Under the pieces are notes generated by a model that searched no databases, had not been told where the DNA came from, and saw nothing but the letters and a program-made list of their open reading frames with translations. DNA of 9,950 bases from Porphyromonadaceae bacterium UBA7087 (GTDB lineage: Bacteria; Bacteroidota; Bacteroidia; Bacteroidales; Muribaculaceae). Below are positions 5,564 to 9,950 of this stretch, in pieces (the stretch's first letter is position 1; each line of letters opens with the position of its first letter). Position numbers and translations under genes: made by a program. The stretch spans positions 1,285 through 11,234 of the forward strand of contig DKYZ01000044.1 of assembly GCA_002493515.1 (NCBI GenBank). Reading direction: 5' to 3'.

Positions 5564-8500
5564 TTATAACGTTACATTCAGACCGAATGAATATGTACGC
5601 GAAAGAGGATAAGCACATCCACCCCATCCGGAGCCGATTGTCTCGGGGTCGAACAGTGAGGAGAGGTGGGTTCCCGTGAGAAGGTTCTCGCCAGAGAAAT
5701 AGATGCGGATCTTGTCGAAGCCGATCTTCTGGGTAAGGTGTCTCGGGATAGTGTAGCCTACCTGGAGGTTCTTCAGACGGATATAGGAGGCGTTCTGCAG
5801 ATAGCGGGTCTGCACCTGCTTGTTTCTGCCTCCGCCCGAGAATATGGGACGGGGATAATATGAGTCAAGATTCACATTTCCATGACCGTTCTTCACAGAC
5901 CAGGTGTTCTCATCGCGGAAATAATCCTCATGCTGAAGCAGACCCTGTGACCACCACAGGTTATCCTCGATACCCCAGAAGTAGGAGCTTCCCTGCCAGT
6001 AGTCGCGCTTGCCGACGCCCTGCAGATATACGCGGAGGTCGAAGCCCTTGTAATCGGCTGTCAGGTCAAGAGAGAACATGAAACGCGGTGTGGAGTTACC
6101 GATAAGCTTGAGGTCGCCGTGATCGTCGAGAGTGCTTGCTCCGGCGCTGATCACGCCATCACCATTGAGGTCTCGATACATGATGTCGCCGGCGCCCCAG
6201 TTGTCGCCGAGCTGGCTCTGGCCGCCATTGGGCAGGGAGTTGAGATGGTTCTGCATCTCCTCATTGGTCTTGGCGATACCGATTGTCTCGTAACCCCAGA
6301 TCTCACCGGTATAACGACCGGGAATATAACGACCGGGATTACCCGGATCCGCATTGGGAAGAGTGTTCGACGGGTTGACAGGATAGCTCGTCACTTTGTT
6401 GCGTGAGTCGGAAAGCACGAACTTGGCGCCATAGCCGAGACCGAACTCAGTGCGGTCGTTCCAGGAGATTTCAAAATCCCAACCGTTGGTGCGCATATCG
6501 CAGTTGTTGGTCTTGGGAACGGATGTACCGAGAGTTGCAGGAAGCTCGGGAGCCGGGCCTACCATGTTCTTGGTAGAGCGGATGTAGTAGTCGAAGCTAC
6601 CACGCAGACGGTTGTTGAAGAGAGCGAAGTCAAGACCGAAGTCCCAGTTGTAGATCTTCTCCCATCCGAGGAGTGTGGATACGAGATCGGGGAATCCGAG
6701 AGTATTGGGCTTGAGACCACCCTGCAGCCAGCTACCGTTGTTCACGCCCGGGTTGAGCACGCGGTAGGTCTGATACCAGTTAGTGATGTTCTGGTTACCG
6801 AGGGCACCGTATGACGCGCGGAGCTTGAGCTGGCCGCATACCGTGGCATAGTCTTCCCAGAATTTCTCGTTTGCGATGTTCCAACCGATTGATGCGGAGG
6901 GGAGCCATATCCAGCGCTTGTCGCTGCGGAAACGTGAGGAACCGTCATAACGGAGGTTGAACTCGGCGAGATAACGGCTGTCATAGCTGTAGTTGATACG
7001 TCCGAAGAAACCGGCGGTATCCCACTGGTTCTTGGCACCGTTACCCAGATAGTAGGGCACGCCGCCGACATCAGGTGTGATAGGTTCTCCGTCGACACTT
7101 GTACCTGTCGTGAGGTTGATTACGGGAAGACTCGGCACCATCACGCCGTTACGCTGTGCGTAATAGCCGATCTGCTTCATGTTTTCTGTCTGGAAACCGA
7201 GCATCACGTGGAAGTCATTCTTCTCTGCAACCGTCCAGTCGTAGTTTGTGAAGAGGTTGAGGTTGAAGAAGTTCTCCTTATAATAACGGTCGCTGACGTT
7301 GCTTCCGCGGTCATACAGATAGGGATTGCCGTCTACATCATGATTATATGTCATGAGCTTGCCCCAATGGCGGGTCTGCGACAGGATGTTGTAGTTGAAC
7401 TCCGCATGGATATCCCAGCCCTTCAGGGGATTGAACACGAGTTCAAGCTGATGCACATTGCGGTCGGTCTGCGTATTGTCCTCGCCGGCGGTTGCAAGAC
7501 CGTTGATGGGAGAGGGCGCATCGAAGAAGAAACCGTTGTTGTCATACACAGGGAGCGTAGGCCAGCCCTGGCGTCCGATTGACTGATAGAGGTTATCGGT
7601 CAGTGTCGCAGGACGTGTATAATCCTGACGGGTCCAGCGGGTGCTGTAGCCGAAACGCAGCCAGGGGAAGAGCTGGGCTCCGATACGGCCGTTGAGCATA
7701 TACGTCTTCTTGTCGTTCTTGCCCCAGCGGATCATACCCTCCTGGTTGGAGAAGTTGGCGGAGAAGTAATAGTTGATCTTGTCCGTACCGCCGGATACCG
7801 AGAGGTTGTGCTCCTGTGAGAAGTTATGGTCCTTGTATATCTCGCCATACCAGTCCACATTCGCGTTTGTACCGCCACCGTATGCCTCCTGCCAATACTG
7901 CGGGTTGTTCGGGTCAGGACGGGTGGTTGTGGTGAGTTCGCCTTTCTGATATGCGATAATTCTCTCGATCCAGTCATCCTTGAAATGCGGTCCCCAGTTG
8001 GGAGTGTTCATACATCCGTCGTTGTAATACTTGGCGAAAGTGTATGAATCCTGTGTGTGGGCCAGGTTGATGAGGTTGGAGAAACGGAACGAGTTCTGGT
8101 AGTTGATCACGGCCTTGCCCTCCTTACCTTTCTTGGTAGTGACAAGAATCACACCGAAAGGAGCGCGTGAACCGTAGATAGAAGCTGCAGCGGCATCCTT
8201 GAGGACGGATACACTCTCCACATCCTGGGGGTTGAGGACATTGATGTCGCCCTCCACGCCGTCGATGAGCACGAGCGGCGAGCCGCTTGAGCCGTCACCG
8301 ATGGTTCCGACGCCACGGATGTTGATCGAGGGGTTGGTCTCGAGCGAGCCGCTGCCGACGTTGATGTTCAGACCGGCCACGGCACCCTGGAGTGCCTCAG
8401 CCACGTTGTTGAGCGGGCGGTCGTTGAGCAGCTTGGTGTCGACGGTGCTGACCGCACCTGTCAGGTTGACGCGCTTCTGCGTTCCGAAACCTACGACAAC

Positions 8501-8875
8501 CACCTCGTCGAGGAGGTCGGGCTGGGTTGACATCTCCACCTTCATGTCTGTGGCGGCGGGCATCTCCTTCTGGGCATAGCCCACATAGGAGAATACCAGC
8601 GTCGATCCGGCGGGAACCTTCAGCTGGAAACGGCCGTCGATGTCGGTTGCCACTGCATTGGAGGGTTTACCCTTCTCCATCACGGTCGCGCCGATCAGCG
8701 GACCCTCAGCGTCCTCCACGACTCCGGAGGCGGTGATGACTGACTGCCCGGCCTGAGCCTGAGGCAGCGGACTGGGAGAGGCGGCAGCGTAGGCGGGAGC
8801 CCCGGCCAGGAAGCCGGCGCATACCAAGGCTGTGGCCAACAGTCTCTTGTCATTAAATAACTGGTAATAATTCAT
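5564..8875 (-). CDS. SusC/RagA family TonB-linked outer membrane transporter
   Basis: TonB-dependent outer membrane channel of 1103 aa that imports the ligand bound by its SusD partner. Seen in order: a Sec signal peptide with likely cleavage after AYA at residue 30; a carboxypeptidase-regulatory-like domain from about 50 to 115 (GVVEDAEGPLIGATV ... TDIDGRFQLKVPAG ... FSYVGYAQKEM); the TonB-box-like DEVVVVGFGTQ at 123-133; and the plug domain to about 250, ending SIYGSRAPFGVILVTTKKGK at 232-251, where APFGV replaces the commoner AANGV. The 22-stranded barrel occupies the rest, ending RTYSFGLNVTL. No extra N-terminal STN signalling domain is present, so signalling to an anti-sigma factor is unlikely. 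The ATG at 8875 gives a good signal peptide, so the start is secure. The ligand cannot be inferred from sequence alone. Confidence 0.97.
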   Translation of the reverse strand: MNYYQLFNDKRLLATALVCAGFLAGAPAYAAASPSPLPQAQAGQSVITASGVVEDAEGPLIGATVMEKGKPSNAVATDIDGRFQLKVPAGSTLVFSYVGYAQKEMPAATDMKVEMSTQPDLLDEVVVVGFGTQKRVNLTGAVSTVDTKLLNDRPLNNVAEALQGAVAGLNINVGSGSLETNPSINIRGVGTIGDGSSGSPLVLIDGVEGDINVLNPQDVESVSVLKDAAAASIYGSRAPFGVILVTTKKGKEGKAVINYQNSFRFSNLINLAHTQDSYTFAKYYNDGCMNTPNWGPHFKDDWIERIIAYQKGELTTTTRPDPNNPQYWQEAYGGGTNANVDWYGEIYKDHNFSQEHNLSVSGGTDKINYYFSANFSNQEGMIRWGKNDKKTYMLNGRIGAQLFPWLRFGYSTRWTRQDYTRPATLTDNLYQSIGRQGWPTLPVYDNNGFFFDAPSPINGLATAGEDNTQTDRNVHQLELVFNPLKGWDIHAEFNYNILSQTRHWGKLMTYNHDVDGNPYLYDRGSNVSDRYYKENFFNLNLFTNYDWTVAEKNDFHVMLGFQTENMKQIGYYAQRNGVMVPSLPVINLTTGTSVDGEPITPDVGGVPYYLGNGAKNQWDTAGFFGRINYSYDSRYLAEFNLRYDGSSRFRSDKRWIWLPSASIGWNIANEKFWEDYATVCGQLKLRASYGALGNQNITNWYQTYRVLNPGVNNGSWLQGGLKPNTLGFPDLVSTLLGWEKIYNWDFGLDFALFNNRLRGSFDYYIRSTKNMVGPAPELPATLGTSVPKTNNCDMRTNGWDFEISWNDRTEFGLGYGAKFVLSDSRNKVTSYPVNPSNTLPNADPGNPGRYIPGRYTGEIWGYETIGIAKTNEEMQNHLNSLPNGGQSQLGDNWGAGDIMYRDLNGDGVISAGASTLDDHGDLKLIGNSTPRFMFSLDLTADYKGFDLRVYLQGVGKRDYWQGSSYFWGIEDNLWWSQGLLQHEDYFRDENTWSVKNGHGNVNLDSYYPRPIFSGGGRNKQVQTRYLQNASYIRLKNLQVGYTIPRHLTQKIGFDKIRIYFSGENLLTGTHLSSLFDPETIGSGWGGCAYPLSRTYSFGLNVTL

Positions 8876-9012
8876 ACAGGTTGTTATGTTGGTTAACTGA
8901 TATAGTTCGTTGCTGTTTTCAGCTTTACCGAATCTTTCCGTTTATCGTCCGGAAACGACGTTCTTGATTTGAGTTTCGTGGCATTATGATTGTCTATCAA
9001 ATCGGGCAACGG
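8876..9012 (-). other. Putative 5' leader of the susCD mRNA
   Basis: If transcription starts just downstream of the -7 element at 9013-9020, the susC mRNA has an untranslated leader of about 130 nt. It can form small hairpins (tttccg at 8935-8940 with cggaaa at 8950-8955, and gctg/cagc at 8912-8923 on the plus strand). No clear Shine-Dalgarno precedes the ATG. No known riboswitch is recognised. Confidence 0.4.
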
Positions 9013-9020
9013 CAAAATTA
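9013..9020 (-). promoter_or_regulatory. Likely susC -7 promoter element
   Basis: The minus strand reads TAATTTTG, a full match to TAnnTTTG. A good TTTG -33 element is not visible at the right spacing (the region reads GCTTAA), which would fit a promoter needing an activator. It is the only full -7 match I found between susC and the protease gene upstream. Confidence 0.55.
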
Positions 9021-9204
9021 CTATTAAAAGATGTAAATTAAGCGTCTTTCAATGTTAATTTTTGTAAATAAATCGTTAAGATATGTTAATGTAGATGTAT
9101 ACCCTATTTTGCGCAAGTTTATATGAGGATTGTCGCTCCAAGCAATTGTTTCAAGCATATTACCATATAACAGGATATAAGGACCGAATATTTGACATTT
9201 GTCT

Positions 9205-9238
9205 AATAAAAGCGCCCCTCTCCCGAGGCAGGCGCTTT
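9205..9238 (-). terminator. Intrinsic terminator of the retropepsin-like gene
   Basis: The arms aaagcgcc (9209-9216) and ggcgcttt (9231-9238) pair perfectly over 8 bp, with an inner cctc/gagg stem and a TCCC loop on the plus strand. In the minus direction the stem runs into CTTTTATT, a normal U-rich tail. It lies about 30 nt past the stop codon of the upstream gene and isolates it from susC. Confidence 0.85.
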
Positions 9239-9268
9239 ACGTTAATATTTTTAAACGGACGGGCGGGC

Positions 9269-9664
9269 TCAGCCGCGCAGATTGTAATTGCGGAAATCGA
9301 GTGTCATGCCGTACCGGCAGAGGAAATCGACGCCCAAGGCGCCGTCGATGCGCTGTCCCGTAAGGATGCGCACCGTCTGCAAAGCCGTGGTGAGGTCCAT
9401 GACGCAGAAATCGCAGCTATATGTAGAGCCGCCCAGGGCAATGTCGCCGTTTACCATGAATATCTTCTGGGGGTCGCCGTCCATTCCAATCATATAGTCG
9501 TCGTGGCCTATACCTTTGAATAAGCCGGGATGGCTGTCAAAGGCCTCCTTGATGAGCACGTTGTATGACGCTCCGGTGTCTATGAGCAGACACAAGCTGC
9601 CGTCGTCGGTAGTCACCAACGGCATCTTTGCTTTCTTCACCCATTTTTCTATCGATATATTCAC
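9269..9664 (-). CDS. Small single-domain retropepsin-like aspartic protease
   Basis: Protein of about 131 aa with the layout of a single-lobe retropepsin, which would need to form a homodimer to be active. Seen: LLIDTGASYNVL, with the catalytic Asp29 in the D-T-G-A-S motif; a flap-like middle segment (YMIGMDGDPQKIFMVNGDIAL); and the second conserved block IDGALGVDFLCRYGMTLDF at 106-124, matching the hydrophobic-hydrophobic-G-x-D-F-L pattern of the family. There is no signal peptide or membrane segment, so it is predicted to be cytoplasmic. The start is uncertain. The longest call uses GTG at 9664-9662; the first ATG is at 9625-9623 (residue 14), and the frame stays open upstream to a TGA at 9721-9719 with no ATG. 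Readable residues such as KRLKFKVV just upstream leave open an unusual start. It has its own terminator and no partner gene. Its substrate is unknown. Confidence 0.85.
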   Translation of the reverse strand: MNISIEKWVKKAKMPLVTTDDGSLCLLIDTGASYNVLIKEAFDSHPGLFKGIGHDDYMIGMDGDPQKIFMVNGDIALGGSTYSCDFCVMDLTTALQTVRILTGQRIDGALGVDFLCRYGMTLDFRNYNLRG

Positions 9665-9950
9665 AACCTTGAATTTTAAGCGCTTTCCTTTTATAACGTT
9701 ACAAATCCTGATTTTGTTTCAGTCCGCAGGGGTTGGCCGGGGCGCCCCCGGACGAGAGGGCCTCCGCCACGACGTGCCGCAATGCCTCGCACAAAAAACG
9801 GATGGAATCTCTTTTTTTGGAAAATTCCAAATATTTTCCCAAAAGCCCATTGTAATTTAGCGCACAAATAACCGACCATAGACAAAAACAGAATATCCCA
9901 ATACCATAAAAATTACAACCAACTACCTTATGGGAACTTCTATAAATTAA
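9665..9950. other. Intergenic stretch upstream of the retropepsin-like gene
   Basis: No supported gene. The outer part (9791-9950) is AT-rich. Within it, 9721-9790 is strikingly GC-rich and contains the perfect 10 bp palindrome GGGGCGCCCC (9739-9748), itself inside an imperfect inverted repeat CCGGG/CCCGG at 9737-9751. I found no full TAnnTTTG element on the minus strand, so the promoter of the protease gene is not identified. Short frames here (for example 64 codons on the minus strand at 9691-9885) match nothing I know. Confidence 0.5.

Noticed and set aside
4523..5569. A 348-codon plus-strand frame opposite susD
   Set aside because: Antisense shadow of the clear SusD reading frame with no recognisable motif.
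5565..9704. Shared 13-mer ttataacgttaca near the susC stop and upstream of the protease gene
   Set aside because: A match of this length is expected by chance in about 10 kb and the two contexts have nothing in common.
9691..9885. A 64-codon minus-strand frame upstream of the retropepsin-like gene
   Set aside because: It crosses both the AT-rich and GC-rich patches, shows no domain, and ends inside the probable leader of the real gene.
1..9950. CRISPR array, insertion sequence, phage or toxin-antitoxin system
   Set aside because: No regularly spaced repeats beyond the two short duplications, no transposase, integrase or other mobile-element protein, and no small gene pair were found.

Overview
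The window looks like chromosomal DNA from a gut-type Bacteroidota bacterium, order Bacteroidales. A Muribaculaceae, Prevotella or Bacteroides relative is plausible, but I cannot fix the genus by eye. The evidence is a SusC/SusD outer-membrane pair, a methionyl-tRNA synthetase with the KISTS form of the KMSKS loop, promoters of the TAnnTTTG / TTTG type, weak ribosome binding sites, and a tRNA without an encoded CCA. Every protein gene I can support lies on the minus strand, so the window reads from right to left in transcription order.

Right end (9950 to about 9200): an AT-rich stretch with one sharply GC-rich patch comes first. It is followed by a small retropepsin-like aspartic protease gene with its own intrinsic terminator.

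Centre (about 9020 to 3548): a consensus -7 promoter element and a leader of about 130 nt precede susC (1103 aa) and susD (666 aa). The two genes are 15 nt apart and form a nutrient-uptake operon. No glycosidase, protease, sulfatase, anti-sigma factor, hybrid sensor or SusR-like regulator is visible beside them, so the substrate cannot be named from context.

Between 3547 and 2976 is a long intergenic region. It holds a run of hairpins (3397-3508), two short tandem duplications inside an 89-codon open frame of doubtful status, strong A/T tracts, and a textbook Bacteroidota promoter for the next gene.

Left end (2975 to 1): tRNA-Asp(GTC) with an intrinsic terminator, then a tightly spaced housekeeping cluster. 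This consists of aroQ (type II 3-dehydroquinase, shikimate pathway), a class I SAM O-methyltransferase and metG, which runs off the left edge. The 8 nt and 27 nt gaps suggest co-transcription.

Most of the window is ordinary. I did not find a convincing new biological system. The points most worth a second look are the stand-alone retropepsin-like protein with no ATG at the expected place, the hairpin cluster that could be a small RNA or the susD 3' end, the in-frame tandem repeats next to it, and the isolated susCD pair.
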